Assembly: GCF_001311135.1 (NCBI RefSeq)
Contig: NZ_BBAG01000030.1
Span: 1 to 39,174 of the forward strand
From: Secundilactobacillus paracollinoides DSM 15502 = JCM 11969
GTDB taxonomy: Bacteria; Bacillota; Bacilli; Lactobacillales; Lactobacillaceae
Length of the DNA stretch: 39,174 nucleotides
Direction: 5' to 3'
Numbering within the stretch: position 1 is the first letter of the stretch; each line of letters begins with the position of its first letter. Shown one piece after another: positions 9,118 through 17,980 of the stretch. The notes below the pieces were generated by a model. It saw only the letters and a list, made by a program, of their open reading frames with translations, did not search any database and had not been told where the DNA came from. Position numbers and translations under genes: made by a program.

Positions 9118-10245
9118 ATGACTGAATCGACTTTAACTAAATTTCCATACCGTTTTGACGTAGTGGGCAGCTTATTGCGCCCAGCTGACTTAAAGCAAGC
9201 ACATAAGGATCTAGCAGAAGGTAAAATTACCGCTGCTGACCTGCAAAAAATCCAACGCGACGAAACCAAACGCGTGGTTGAAGAACAAGCCAACCTTGGT
9301 TTGAAGGCCGTTACTGACGGTGAATTCAACCGTTCATGGTGGCACTTGGACTTTCTTTGGAGCCTGACCGGCGTTGACAAGTACGATTACCACCAGAGCT
9401 ACAAGTTCAAGGGCGACACCACCCGGACAGACAACGTTGAGCTGACTGGCAAAGTGGCCGTTAACCTGGACCACCCATTCTTCGAAAGTTTTAAGTATTT
9501 ACAATCAATCGTACCAGAAGGCGTCCTGGTCAAGCAGACCATTCCATCACCAACAATGTTATTCCGTGACAACCGGAGTGATAACTGGTCTAAGTTCTAC
9601 GACAGTTGGGACGAATATTTGACTGATTTGTCAAACGCCTACCGCGACACGATCCTGCACTTCTACGAATTAGGCGACCGATACATCCAATTAGACGACA
9701 CCACCTGGGCCTTCCTGATCAGCAAGTTGAACGAAACCGCTGACCAGCCTGAAGAACATGCCAAGTACGTGAAATTAGCTGAAGACAGCGTGAAGGTAAT
9801 CAACGGTGCCATCCGGGACTTGCCAGACGATTTAACTGTTACCACCCACATTTGTCGTGGTAACTTCAAGTCAACCTACCTGTTCTCAGGCAGTTACGAT
9901 GATGTGGCCGATTACTTAGCCAATTGAACTACGACGGCCTATTCTTGGAATACGATAGCGAACGTGCCGGCAGCTTTGCCCCACTTGCGCGCATCTGGAA
10001 CAACGACCCTAACAAGCGATTAGTATTGGGCTTAATCACTTCTAAGTTCCCAGAATTAGAAGATAAGGATGCCGTCATTTCCCGGATCCAAGAAGCCGCT
10101 AAGTCAGTCCCATTAGACAACCTTGCGTTATCAACAGTGTGGGTTTGCCTCTACTGAAGAGGGGAACGAACTCACTGAAACCCAACAGTGGGCTAAGTTG
10201 AACTTGGTTAAGGAAATTGCTGAGACCGTTTGGCCAGAAGATTAA
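9118..10245 (+). CDS. MetE-like cobalamin-independent methionine synthase family protein (two frameshifts)
   Basis: This resembles the short YxjG/YxjH-type proteins made of the catalytic C-terminal half of MetE, which methylate homocysteine or a related thiol using a zinc ion. It starts at ATG 9118 behind TGGAGGAAAAC; the frame is open further upstream but runs into the T-box terminator. Visible motifs are FDVVGSLLRP, DGEFNRSWW, TTHICRGNF (zinc ligands) and, after the second break, QCGFAST. The frame breaks at about 9926 (GCCAA-TTG, one A missing) and 10133 (one base missing before QCGFAS). Repaired length is about 376 residues. The AUG T-box supports a role in methionine supply. Confidence 0.85.
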
Positions 10246-10305
10246 TTAAAATGCGCCATTGACTTTTCGTTTGTTGAACACAGTCAAGAGATAATTAGCG
10301 TGCAT

Positions 10306-10360
10306 TAAAAAGAGCAGTGCTTGAAGTCAGTATCTAGGCTTTAAGGCACTGCTCTTTTTA
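10306..10360 (+). terminator. Intrinsic terminator after the MetE-like gene
   Basis: AAAAAGAGCAGTGC pairs with GCACTGCTCTTTTT around a loop of about 25 nt and ends in a T-run. Confidence 0.85.
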
Positions 10361-10365
10361 ATATG

Positions 10366-10551
10366 AAGCATTGCTAGCAGTAGGACTATTGGCGGTCGAG
10401 GGCGGATTCTCTAGAAACTCGGGTTAACAGTATTGCGATATGTAACAAGCGATAAATCAAGCTCAAAGATAGTGGAACGCAGCAATTTGGTACGGAATAA
10501 TGGTGTCGATGTCACTTAATGGAGTGCCAAATTGCGGAGCGCAACGGACTT
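10366..10551 (+). repeat. Family B repeat, internally deleted copy
   Basis: The left arm (GAAGCATTGCTAGCAG, CGAGGGCGGATTCTCTAG) is conserved with the 16.0-kb copy. The core keeps its ends CAATTTGGTAC and GTGCCAAATTG, but only about 50 bp instead of 150 lie between them. Confidence 0.75.
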
Positions 10552-10639
10552 AGACCCAGAATAAATCACGCCACCATGTGAAATCTTCCAGCCAATCTGC
10601 TATCATATAATGATACAAAAAGAACAGTGAGGTATGGCG

Positions 10640-11460
10640 ATGATCAAACTAGTAGCAGTGGATATGGATGGGACTTTTTTGCGGGATGACCGCACGTATG
10701 ATAAGGCGCGGTTTCTCGACCTTTTTAAACGGATGCAGCAAAACCACATTCACTTCGTGGCTGCTAGCGGCTCGCAATACCAGCGGTTGCGCCATGAATT
10801 CACCGAAGTGGCCGACAACATGGATTTCATTTCCCAAACGGCGCCATTGTGCATCAGGGCGACCAGTTGAAGGAAATTATGCCACTATCTGATCAGCAAG
10901 TGCACGGCGTGATTGCGACCATCAGCCACCTTTTCGCAGAACAGGATGTGAGTCAGGAAGTTGTTTCTGGCCTAAATGGCACCTACGTCAACGCTGATAT
11001 GGATCCGGAAGCACTCAAAATCGTGAAATACTACTACCGGCCAGTGATCAGCGTTCATAGTTTGGCTCAGTTGGTCGGGCAAAAGGTCAATGACCAGTTC
11101 ACGAAAATTGCCGTTAACTTCACTGAAGGCGTGGACTTTCAACACGCTCGCACGGTTTTAAAGGCACAACTGCCAGACTTTCTCAGTAGTGAGAACTCGG
11201 GCTTTAACACTGAATTGATCGGCCTCAAGGAAGCCACTAAACGCTCAGGGATCCAGGCGTTGCAGACCCTCTACAACATTGCGGATGATGAAGTCATGAC
11301 CTTTGGTGATAACGAAAATGATTTGAGTATGCTAACCATGACACCGCACAGTTATGCGATGAAGAATGCCGCCGCTGGTATTCAACAGCAGGCTGGGAAT
11401 GTGACCCAATTTGATAATAACCATGACGGCGTATTAGCAGCGATGGCTGAAGCCTTATAA
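10640..11460 (+). CDS. Cof-type HAD-superfamily hydrolase (one frameshift)
   Basis: A cytosolic phosphatase of the Cof/YidA branch, probably acting on sugar phosphates or flavin phosphates. The nucleophile motif I is VAVDMDGTFL, motif II is FVAASG, and the Mg-binding motif IV is MTFGDNENDLSML near the C-terminus. The ATG at 10640 has GTGAGG at good spacing; an in-frame ATG at 10634 is too close to it. The frame breaks near 10838, where one A is missing: DFISQ-NGAIVHQGDQL is the continuous sequence. Repaired length is about 273 residues, normal for the family. A bidirectional terminator follows. Confidence 0.85.
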
Positions 11461-11463
11461 AAC

Positions 11464-11506
11464 AAAAAATCACCCGACAACGGTTCGTTGCTTGGGTGAT
11501 TTTTTA
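11464..11506. terminator. Bidirectional terminator between the HAD gene and mleS
   Basis: AAAAAATCACCC pairs with GGGTGATTTTTT. The stem sits between the two convergent stop codons and has a T-run on either strand. Confidence 0.85.
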
Positions 11507-11510
11507 GTGA

Positions 11511-13130
11511 TTAATAGGTTGGCGTCCACCGGGTATCGGCAACCGTCTTTTTCACATCGTTAATTGGCACTTTAGTCAGATGCTGGTCAACGGCACTTTG
11601 CGCCACCGCTTCAGCAACTGTCGTCGAGAACTGCGCCAATTTCGTAACTGGCGGTAACACCGCAGCACCGGGCTTACTGGCGTCGACTAACCCACCGAGA
11701 GAGTGGGCGGCAGCGGAGATCATTTCCGCGTTCAATGTGGTTGCATTGGCGGCAATCACACCAAGCCCTAGGCCGGGGTAGACCAGCGCGTTGTTCGCCT
11801 GGCCAATTTGGTAAGTGACGCCGTTCAGCGTGACATCAGGTGTCGGAATCCCGGTCGCAACCAGGGCACGGCCGTCGGTCCAATTCAGCAAGTCCTCAGC
11901 CTTCGCTTCAGCCAGCTTCGTTGGATTTGAGAGCGGCATGATAATTGGCCGGTCGGTGTGGGCTGCCATGTCCTTAACGATGGCCTCAGTGAACGTGCCG
12001 GGCTGGGTCGACGTACCGACCAGAATCGTTGGGTGAATGGCGGCAAAGGCGCTGGCAAGGTCAGTCAACGCTTCCGGATGAGCAAATTCACTGCGGTTTC
12101 GAGCAAACGGTTTTTGCTCTGGCGTCAACGTGGGGTCGTCATCGAACAACAGTCCCTGCTTGTCTACGAGGTAGAAGTGGGCCTTGGCTTCGTCCGGGGT
12201 CAGACCGGCCTGCAGGTACTCACCGTACACGCGTTTTGCGATGCCGGCACCCGCGCTTCCCGCGCCAAAGCACAGGTAGGTTTGGTCGGTGAGTCGCTGT
12301 TTAGAAATAGCAAGGGCGCCTAAAACGGCAGCCAGCACGATGATGCCAGTCCCCTGAATATCGTCATTAAAAATCGTGTAGCGATCCTGGTACTTCTTAA
12401 GAATTTTAGCGGCGTGGCTGCGGCCAAAGTCCTCAAAGTGCAGGTACATATTTGGAAATTCGGTTTCCGCAGCGGTGACAAATTGGTCCACAAAGTCATC
12501 ATACTGGTCGCCAGTGATCCGCGCGTGGTGGTTGCCGAGATATAGCGGGTCGGCGAGCAATTTCTGATTGTTGGTACCAGCGTCTAGCATCACTGGAAGC
12601 ACCTGTTTTGGATCAATGCCGGCAGCGGCAGTGTAGACCATCAGTTTCCCAACAGCGATTGCCACGCCGTTTGTGCCCCAGTCGCCAATACCAAGGATCC
12701 CTTCAGCATCCGTCACAACGATCAACCGGATATCCCGCCCAGCAGCGGCATTTTTCAGGCTGGCAGCGATGTTTTCCGGATGATCGATGGAGAGAAAAGC
12801 GGCTTCTTGCGGCGCGTTATAAAGATGACTGTACTGTTCGATCGTGTCGGCAATCGTCGGGTCGTAAACGATGGGCATGAATTCGGCGACGTGTTTGCTA
12901 AAGAGGTTATAAAACAGGATACGGTTTTCATTAAAGACGGTCATGAGATATTGCCGTTTGAGTTGATTCGTTGGCTTTGACTGGTACTGGGCGTAAGCTT
13001 GCGTAGTTTGCTGGTCCAGGGTTTCGACATACGGTGGGAGCAGCCCTTCCAGACCAAGGTCGTGACGTTCCTGCATTGTAAATGCGGTGCCTTTATTTTG
13101 AAATGGATCATTTAAGATGGATGCTGTCAT
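11511..13130 (-). CDS. mleS: Malolactic enzyme
   Basis: A 539-residue NAD- and Mn-dependent enzyme that decarboxylates L-malate to L-lactate and CO2. The frame is uninterrupted. Seen in order are the N-terminal [37 protein letters not shown], the metal and substrate region [28 protein letters not shown] and the NAD-binding glycine motif [11 protein letters not shown]. The malic-enzyme family also contains NAD-malic enzymes; the adjacent divergent mleR favours malolactic enzyme. No malate permease gene is in the window, unlike many mle loci. Confidence 0.92.
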   Translation of the reverse strand: MTASILNDPFQNKGTAFTMQERHDLGLEGLLPPYVETLDQQTTQAYAQYQSKPTNQLKRQYLMTVFNENRILFYNLFSKHVAEFMPIVYDPTIADTIEQYSHLYNAPQEAAFLSIDHPENIAASLKNAAAGRDIRLIVVTDAEGILGIGDWGTNGVAIAVGKLMVYTAAAGIDPKQVLPVMLDAGTNNQKLLADPLYLGNHHARITGDQYDDFVDQFVTAAETEFPNMYLHFEDFGRSHAAKILKKYQDRYTIFNDDIQGTGIIVLAAVLGALAISKQRLTDQTYLCFGAGSAGAGIAKRVYGEYLQAGLTPDEAKAHFYLVDKQGLLFDDDPTLTPEQKPFARNRSEFAHPEALTDLASAFAAIHPTILVGTSTQPGTFTEAIVKDMAAHTDRPIIMPLSNPTKLAEAKAEDLLNWTDGRALVATGIPTPDVTLNGVTYQIGQANNALVYPGLGLGVIAANATTLNAEMISAAAHSLGGLVDASKPGAAVLPPVTKLAQFSTTVAEAVAQSAVDQHLTKVPINDVKKTVADTRWTPTY

Positions 13131-13177
13131 GTGAATTGCCTTCTTCGTTTAAGTTGATGCCCGTAGCATACGCCTTG

Positions 13178-13224
13178 TGAAATTTCATAGTCAAGCTGGA
13201 CAGCTATAATAAGAAATGATTATA
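13178..13224. promoter_or_regulatory. Candidate MleR operators in the mleS-mleR divergent region
   Basis: The perfect palindrome TGAAATTTCA (13178-13187) and the inverted repeat TATAAT-N8-ATTATA (13205-13224) lie between the divergent genes. Their T/A-rich dyads suit a LysR-type regulator, and one TATAAT may double as a -10 box. Assignment to MleR is inferred from position. Confidence 0.5.
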
Positions 13225-13266
13225 ATAGGGCTTAAATGACTGAAATAAAGGGTGGCATTAGACAAG

Positions 13267-14154
13267 ATGAATACACAAGACCTAAAATACTTTGTTAAAT
13301 TAACGGAAATAAAAAACTTTTCTCAGGTCGCCGCGCAGTTTAATGTCAGCCAGCCGACGATCACGTTTGCGTTGCAGCGGCTGGAGAAAGAATTGGGCAC
13401 GACTCTCATCAGTCGGCACCGCGCACGGGGAACACTCACTGTGACGACCACTGGCGCGCAACTTTTGATTCATGCTCGGGCCATGATCGACCACGAGGCG
13501 TTGTTGCAAAAAGAAATTGAAGCAGAAAAAGCCGGCCAATTGCGTCTCGGATTGCCACCGATCATTGAAACCCAGTATTTCACAGGCATCGCTAAAGCGC
13601 TGAAGGCGCAGGGACTGCTCAGTAAAATTCAAACCTTTGAAGCGGGGTCATCGACAGCGTTGCAAGCACTGAAACGCGGTGACATTGATCTGACGCTGAT
13701 GGGCTCGATTGCGCCACTGGCCGAGCAACATATTGTGACGCAGGTCTTCAACCAGACACCGTTCGCAATCTATATGGCGGCAGATGATCCGTTGGCTGAC
13801 CCGAAAGGTATCACGTTTAAACAGGTGAAAGATCGCGATTTTGTCATGTTCAAGGACGGTTTCATCCACAACCAGGCGTTCAATCAGCTGGCAAGACGCG
13901 CCCGGATTAGGCCCAAGGTCGTGTTTCGGTCAAATGAGATCCAGGGTTTGATGAACTTAATTGCGGGCGGCATCGGCATGGGGTTTATGATGACGGCGGT
14001 TGCGCCTGCACGTCAGGATGTGGTGCCGGTACCGTTATTGGATGCTGACATGCCAACGTTTATCTCAAGTTTAGCGTACCGGGATTCACATGTGTTTAGT
14101 CCGTTGCAGCGGGAGATCTTGGGTGTGATTGAAGGGTGTTTGTTGGGGAAATAA
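13267..14154 (+). CDS. mleR: LysR-family regulator of the malolactic locus
   Basis: The N-terminal winged helix-turn-helix (about residues 1-60, with NFSQVAAQFNVSQPTITFALQRLEKE in the DNA-binding helices) is followed by a periplasmic-binding-like effector domain. The ATG at 13267 is preferred because family members begin MNT-DLKYF and AAAGGGTGG lies 11 bases before it. A GTG at 13252 in the same frame has no ribosome binding site. It is divergent from mleS, as known mleR genes often are, and would activate it, presumably with malate as effector. Confidence 0.88.
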   Translation: MNTQDLKYFVKLTEIKNFSQVAAQFNVSQPTITFALQRLEKELGTTLISRHRARGTLTVTTTGAQLLIHARAMIDHEALLQKEIEAEKAGQLRLGLPPIIETQYFTGIAKALKAQGLLSKIQTFEAGSSTALQALKRGDIDLTLMGSIAPLAEQHIVTQVFNQTPFAIYMAADDPLADPKGITFKQVKDRDFVMFKDGFIHNQAFNQLARRARIRPKVVFRSNEIQGLMNLIAGGIGMGFMMTAVAPARQDVVPVPLLDADMPTFISSLAYRDSHVFSPLQREILGVIEGCLLGK

Positions 14155-14220
14155 AAACAACTGGGCGGTTGGTTTATCCACCATTAAGATAGGTGGAAAC
14201 TGAACGCTCAGTTGTTTTTT
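14153..14220 (+). terminator. Intrinsic terminator after mleR
   Basis: AAAACAACTGGGCG pairs with CGCTCAGTTGTTTT, with an inner hairpin TCCACC / GGTGGA, ending in TTTTTT. Confidence 0.8.
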
Positions 14221-14270
14221 ATATTGTCTATTAAATTGATTGTTGCCTGCTAATTTGGCGAGCGGTTGGT

Positions 14271-14385
14271 GGCGACGTGCTTTTTGGCCTCATAGCCGAA
14301 ACGTGTTCCGCAGGGCTGAAGGGTACTGCGTGAGCAACTCTGGGCAAGAAAGTCAGGCCCAAACTTTTCTGACCCAACTGGGTTT
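14271..14385 (-). repeat. Family A half element, copy 4b
   Basis: Only the apical loop region (TTTGGGCCTGACTTT), the 3' arm (GAGTTGCTCACGCAGTACCC) and the tail (GCGGAACACGTTTCGGC) are present. The 5' arm is missing except for a short stub, so the hairpin cannot close. Confidence 0.8.
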
Positions 14386-14534
14386 GACGACGTGTTTTTT
14401 GGCCTCATAGCTGAAACGTGTTCCGCAGGGCTGAGGGCTACTGCGTAAGCAACTCTGGTCAAAAAGTCAGACCCAGACTTTTCTGACCAGAGTTGCTTAC
14501 GCTCCGCCCTCAAAACGCCCTGCTCCACACTCTA
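14386..14534 (-). repeat. Family A hairpin element, copy 4a
   Basis: Minus-strand element that starts TAGAGTGTGGAGC at the stop codon of the OsmC-like gene. Inner stem GCGTAAGCAACTCTGGTCA, loop TGGGTCT, lower arm TGAGGGC / GCCCTCA, tail GCGGAACACGTTTCAGC. The half copy lies directly beyond it. Confidence 0.9.
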
Positions 14535-14948
14535 TATGAATGAAATATCCATCGGAATCGACCCCACCAACGACTCATGTACCGTGCACTTTCGCACGAC
14601 TTCCTTCAAGAAAAACGCGTGGTCGGATTCTGACAGATTCGTCTCCGCCGCAATCTTAATATCAATGTGGGTGACGCGGGAACTGCCATCCTGATAGGAT
14701 GTCGTTTCCCCCGACACATCGACCTGGAACTTTTTGATGGTGAGGTTCTTTTCCTTATTATCTAAATCGCGGGCGGTAACGCTCATGCAGCTGCCCACCG
14801 CAGCCAACAAGTATTGCACTGGGTTGGGCGCAGCGTCCGTGCCCTTTGCAACGGCTGGTTCATCCGCCAAGAATGTGTGGCCACCTGTGCGGTTCATGAC
14901 CTGCGTCCCCAGCGGCCGCAAATTTGAATGTACGATATATTTTCCCAT
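14532..14948 (-). CDS. OsmC/Ohr-family protein
   Basis: A 138-residue protein of the OsmC-like fold, a thiol peroxidase family that reduces organic hydroperoxides or acts in stress defence. Two cysteines at the family positions are present, Cys54 (AVGSCMSVTA) and Cys121 (VRKCTVHESL). It lies back to back with an aldo/keto reductase gene. GAGGAGGACATTATG supplies a clear start. The stop codon TAG forms the first bases of a family A hairpin, which is the only terminator-like structure downstream. Confidence 0.85.
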   Translation of the reverse strand: MGKYIVHSNLRPLGTQVMNRTGGHTFLADEPAVAKGTDAAPNPVQYLLAAVGSCMSVTARDLDNKEKNLTIKKFQVDVSGETTSYQDGSSRVTHIDIKIAAETNLSESDHAFFLKEVVRKCTVHESLVGSIPMDISFI

Positions 14949-15056
14949 AATGTCCTCCTCGTGGATTTCGATGTTCTAATTGTAAGGTGTTTTGCCAGTA
15001 AATGCTATAATTATAGTTGCAAGGGGAAACGGTTACATGATTAAAGGAGGTAAACT

Positions 15057-15974
15057 ATGGCTGTACTGACAGATGTTTACGAACTTAATAATGGCATCAC
15101 CATCCCAAAAATCGGTTTTGGGACCTGGCAGATCCCAGATGGCAAGATTGCTTATGAATCAACTTTAACGGCTTTAAAAGAGGGCTATCGGCACATTGAC
15201 ACCGCAATGGCTTATGGAAACGAGGCAAGTGTTGGCCGGGCGATTCGCGATTTCGGCATTGCCCGTGAAAATGTCTTTGTGACGTCCAAGCTCCCACCAG
15301 CAATCAAGGGTCACGATGAGGCGTTAACAGCCTTTAACGAGACGCTATCCGCGCTTAATATTGGGTACGTCGATCTCTATTTGATCCACGCACCGTGGCC
15401 CAGCAATGAGATCGGTCAAAACTTTGATACCGAAAATATTGCGACATGGGAAGCCCTAGAAGAAATTTATAAGAGCGGCAAGGCTCGGGCAATCGGCGTC
15501 TCTAATTTCACCGTTCACGACCTGAAGAACTTGCTGAAACATACGGATGTGGTACCAGCAGTCAACCAAATTCAGTACTACGTGGGCTTCACGGAACCCA
15601 AGATCACAACCTTTACAAATGCACACAACATCCTGATCGAAGCCTATTCCCCGCTGGCAACGGGTGATGTGCTTCATAGTACGGAACTGACGCAACTGGC
15701 AAACAACTATAACGTGACGGTGCCACAGTTGGCGTTGCGCTACTGCATCCAAACGGGTGTGCTGCCACTGCCAAAGGCAACGAGCCAGGCCCATATTGCT
15801 GAAAATAAAGCGTTAGATTTTCTGATTTCCACCATTGATATGGAACGACTAAACGTATGCCAGGATACGGCACCGAGTCATTTTCATAACGCTACTCAAG
15901 GGTATCCATATAGCTATAACAGCCTGCAATGCCGAATGGCGCCACTACGCTACAACCTAGGAAAACCAATATAG
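15057..15974 (+). CDS. Aldo/keto reductase
   Basis: NAD(P)H-dependent carbonyl reductase with a TIM-barrel fold. GFGTWQIPDG, GYRHIDTAMAYGNE (catalytic Asp and Tyr), FVTSKLP (Lys), YLIHAPWP (His), GKARAIGVSNF and LPKATSQAHIAENK are intact and in order. The substrate is not predictable; relatives include 2,5-diketogluconate reductases. AAAGGAGG is correctly spaced before ATG 15057. Members often end soon after SHFHNATQG; here some 23 further unrelated residues follow to 15974, so the last part may be readthrough after a lost stop. Confidence 0.85.
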   Translation: MAVLTDVYELNNGITIPKIGFGTWQIPDGKIAYESTLTALKEGYRHIDTAMAYGNEASVGRAIRDFGIARENVFVTSKLPPAIKGHDEALTAFNETLSALNIGYVDLYLIHAPWPSNEIGQNFDTENIATWEALEEIYKSGKARAIGVSNFTVHDLKNLLKHTDVVPAVNQIQYYVGFTEPKITTFTNAHNILIEAYSPLATGDVLHSTELTQLANNYNVTVPQLALRYCIQTGVLPLPKATSQAHIAENKALDFLISTIDMERLNVCQDTAPSHFHNATQGYPYSYNSLQCRMAPLRYNLGKPI

Positions 15975-16029
15975 TGAAATTAAGCGCTTATGGGGGTGTC
16001 TCGAAAACTGCTAGTTGGTGTGCACGTTA

Positions 16030-16320
16030 TGCGAAGCATTGCTGGCAAGAACATTGCGCGCAGTCGAGGGCGGATTCTCTAGGAACTTGGTTCAACTAAA
16101 TGTTGATGTTTAACGGTCGTTCATAGTTGGCTCAATATCAGTGTAATGGAGCAATTTGGCACGGAGCTGTGGTGTCGACATCAGTTAGCGACCGTACTAT
16201 GGTCGGTTACTGATGTGCGAGACGATGGAGATCCATTCGAGAGCTGCGCAGCAGAAATCGAATTAGCTTCATCGCGAGCCACCACACGGAGTGCCAAATT
16301 GCGGAATGCAACTGACTTAC
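16030..16320 (+). repeat. Family B repeat, copy 1
   Basis: The left arm GCGAAGCATTGCTGGCAAG...CGAGGGCGGATTCTCTAG leads to a 150-bp core bounded by CAATTTGGCAC (16152-16162) and its exact inverse GTGCCAAATTG (16291-16301). The core folds into hairpins, for example ACATCAGT / ACTGATGT and ATTCGA / TCGAAT. Frames crossing it are not credible genes. Confidence 0.85.
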
Positions 16321-16330
16321 CAGTAAAACC

Positions 16331-16363
16331 AAAAAACGACCTCCAAATTGGAAGGTCGTTTTT
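16331..16363. terminator. Bidirectional terminator
   Basis: AAAAACGACCTCC pairs with GGAAGGTCGTTTTT. It serves the convergent aldo/keto reductase and LysM genes. Confidence 0.85.
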
Positions 16364-16381
16364 CATTTGCGTCAAATAAAT

Positions 16382-16815
16382 TTAGTCCACAACACGAACT
16401 TGGATGTTTTGACGGCCAAATTGCATTGCTTGGGCGTTGGTCATGGAAATGTCCAACTGGTTGGGATTGCTGTAAGCAAAGGTCCCGGTATCGTTGATGA
16501 CACGTTGTTCAGTGTGGCCGTCTTGGTACTTGATCTCAAGTTGAGTGCCCTTAGGGAAGCGGCTGCGTCTGCTTTGGTATCGTTGCTGATCTTTAACGTT
16601 TGCTTAGGAAGGATCACCGCGTTAACGGATGAAAGATCATTTGCCTTAACGATACTCTGGGGAGTGGTGTCATATCTTTGAGCGATGGCCCAAAGGCTGT
16701 CACCGGACTTTACGGTGTACGTCGTGTCTGCTTTAGCGGTGGTCGATACAAGACCTAAACCGATAAAGGCGCCGAATACGAGCAAGCTACGAGTAAAAGA
16801 AGTGTGTTTTAACAT
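16382..16815 (-). CDS. Secreted LysM protein with C-terminal 3D-like domain (one frameshift)
   Basis: A signal peptide (SLLVFGAFIGLGLVSTTAKA, cleavage likely after KADT) is followed by one LysM peptidoglycan-binding domain (YTVKSGDSLWAIAQRYDTTP, about residues 32-76). The frame breaks near 16562. One added base continues it through RFPKGTQLEIKYQDG, INDTGTF and DISMTNAQAMQFGRQNIQVR to VVD and a stop at 16382. That last part resembles the double-psi barrel 3D domain of cell-wall-active proteins. The repaired protein is only about 144 residues, which is short. Its role is presumably cell-wall binding or remodelling outside the membrane. Confidence 0.75.
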
Positions 16816-17004
16816 AAAAATAGTGTGCCAACCTTTCGTTGTTATACTAGTAATGTAAGAAAACTATTTATATAGTCATAAGAAAAGTGTTATTTCTTCT
16901 GGCTACAAGAATTACTATACCATGCAAAAGAGTGGTTTTATTGACAGGTGGGCTACAGTAAATCCCGAGTTTGTCATATAACTGTTACTTTGTTATATTG
17001 CTGT

Positions 17005-17046
17005 CATATTTCGAAATATGTAAGCGCAACATGACAAATATGTTGC
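17005..17046. promoter_or_regulatory. Palindrome pair upstream of the LysM gene
   Basis: CATATTTCGAAATATG (17005-17020) is a perfect 16-bp palindrome. It is followed at once by the hairpin CGCAACAT / ATGTTGCG. These may be operator sites or a small structured RNA; no regulator is identified. Confidence 0.4.
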
Positions 17047-17071
17047 GTAAAAATGAGTGAGGCCTTAAAAA

Positions 17072-17155
17072 ATGAGAACTTATCGTGTGAAAAATAGACG
17101 TGCGTACGGAAAGGTTGCCATTTTAACCGGCAAATGGGTGCTTATTGCTGAATAA
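17072..17155 (+). CDS. Possible 27-residue basic peptide
   Basis: ATG 17072 opens a short frame (starting MRTYRVKNRRAYGKVAIL, ending IAE) with GAGG ten bases upstream. It is rich in Arg and Lys and has no close neighbour on its strand. I do not recognise it, and it may be chance. Confidence 0.25.
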   Translation: MRTYRVKNRRAYGKVAILTGKWVLIAE

Positions 17156-17256
17156 CGTTGCAATGTGGGTATTGCGCAGTCAGGGACACGAGAAGGACAT
17201 AAAAATATCGTCTCCCGCCGAGAAAGGCCGAAGACGACTGATTAAGTGCTGGAAAG

Positions 17257-17640
17257 TTAGAGGAGTGCCATAGCGGCTGTATCGTCCACTGGCAATCCTT
17301 GATAGAGGAACGCCTTTTCCTCAAACAGACGCAAGAGATGCCGGTCATTGACTGACCAGTCATGGACTTGTTGGGGAGAAACGGGTAGTGAGATCGTGGT
17401 GTGATCCGTATTGATGTTCATTAGATAAAATAGGCCGTGCGTTGGAAACGATAGGTTATCCATGATCAACGCCTGATAGGCGGTAATCAGCGCGGTTTCC
17501 TGTTTTGTTTGGCCAAGCGGGGTTAACAGACTATACTGTTCATGATAAGTTGCGACCTCGGTATCCGTGAGCGGTCGAGTGATCAGTATTTGTTTGGTGG
17601 TTTGATATAACGTTCTTAGGACGTCTAATTCATCGTTCAT
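17257..17640 (-). CDS. Hypothetical protein, 127 residues
   Basis: I do not recognise this protein. It is soluble and acidic, with a helical N-terminal third (MNDELDVLRTLYQTTKQIL) and no signal peptide or membrane segment. The start is well supported by ATAGGAGGCG eight bases upstream. It is alone on its strand between the LysM gene and the VIT operon. The CDS is likely real because of the ribosome binding site and a long frame without breaks. Confidence 0.55.
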   Translation of the reverse strand: MNDELDVLRTLYQTTKQILITRPLTDTEVATYHEQYSLLTPLGQTKQETALITAYQALIMDNLSFPTHGLFYLMNINTDHTTISLPVSPQQVHDWSVNDRHLLRLFEEKAFLYQGLPVDDTAAMALL

Positions 17641-17833
17641 CGTGAACGCCTCCTATATCTTGTTTGCCTTGATTAAACCAAGGACGACCCCTTTTGTCCA
17701 GTGATTAGGAGGCGTCAGCGGGGGCTCGTTTTTAGATAAGGGGTGCCGAAAAGGAGAGGGAATCGCTTTCACCACGCGGGTTGACCTACGTAAAATTGTT
17801 AATTTAAAAAAATTCCAAAATTGAATAACCAAC

Positions 17834-17870
17834 AAAAAACCACTGAGCGTAAGCCTTTCAGTGGTTTTTA
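17834..17870. terminator. Bidirectional terminator
   Basis: AAAAAACCACTGA pairs with TCAGTGGTTTTT across an 11-nt loop. It lies between the divergent hypothetical gene and the VIT operon, so it probably ends transcripts coming from outside. Confidence 0.75.
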
Positions 17871-17980
17871 GTCAGAAGTTAAGTTGACCTAACTTTATTT
17901 TTGTTTTACTTTTACTGTCGAATAGATACAATTTACTCTGCAGTTAAGAATAATTCTAATCTAAAAGGTGGGTGAACAAC

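Noticed and set aside
14250..14528. 92-residue ORF over the two family A copies at 14.3-14.5 kb
   Set aside because: It lies inside the hairpin repeats and its amino acid repeats simply mirror the duplicated DNA.
16146..16379. ORFs across the family B cores (16.1 kb and 24.5 kb)
   Set aside because: They have no ribosome sites, end in the palindromic core or the terminator, and arise only because the repeat is open by chance.
17653..17835. 60-residue minus-strand ORF before the hypothetical gene
   Set aside because: It has no ribosome site, starts inside a terminator and shows no recognisable domain.
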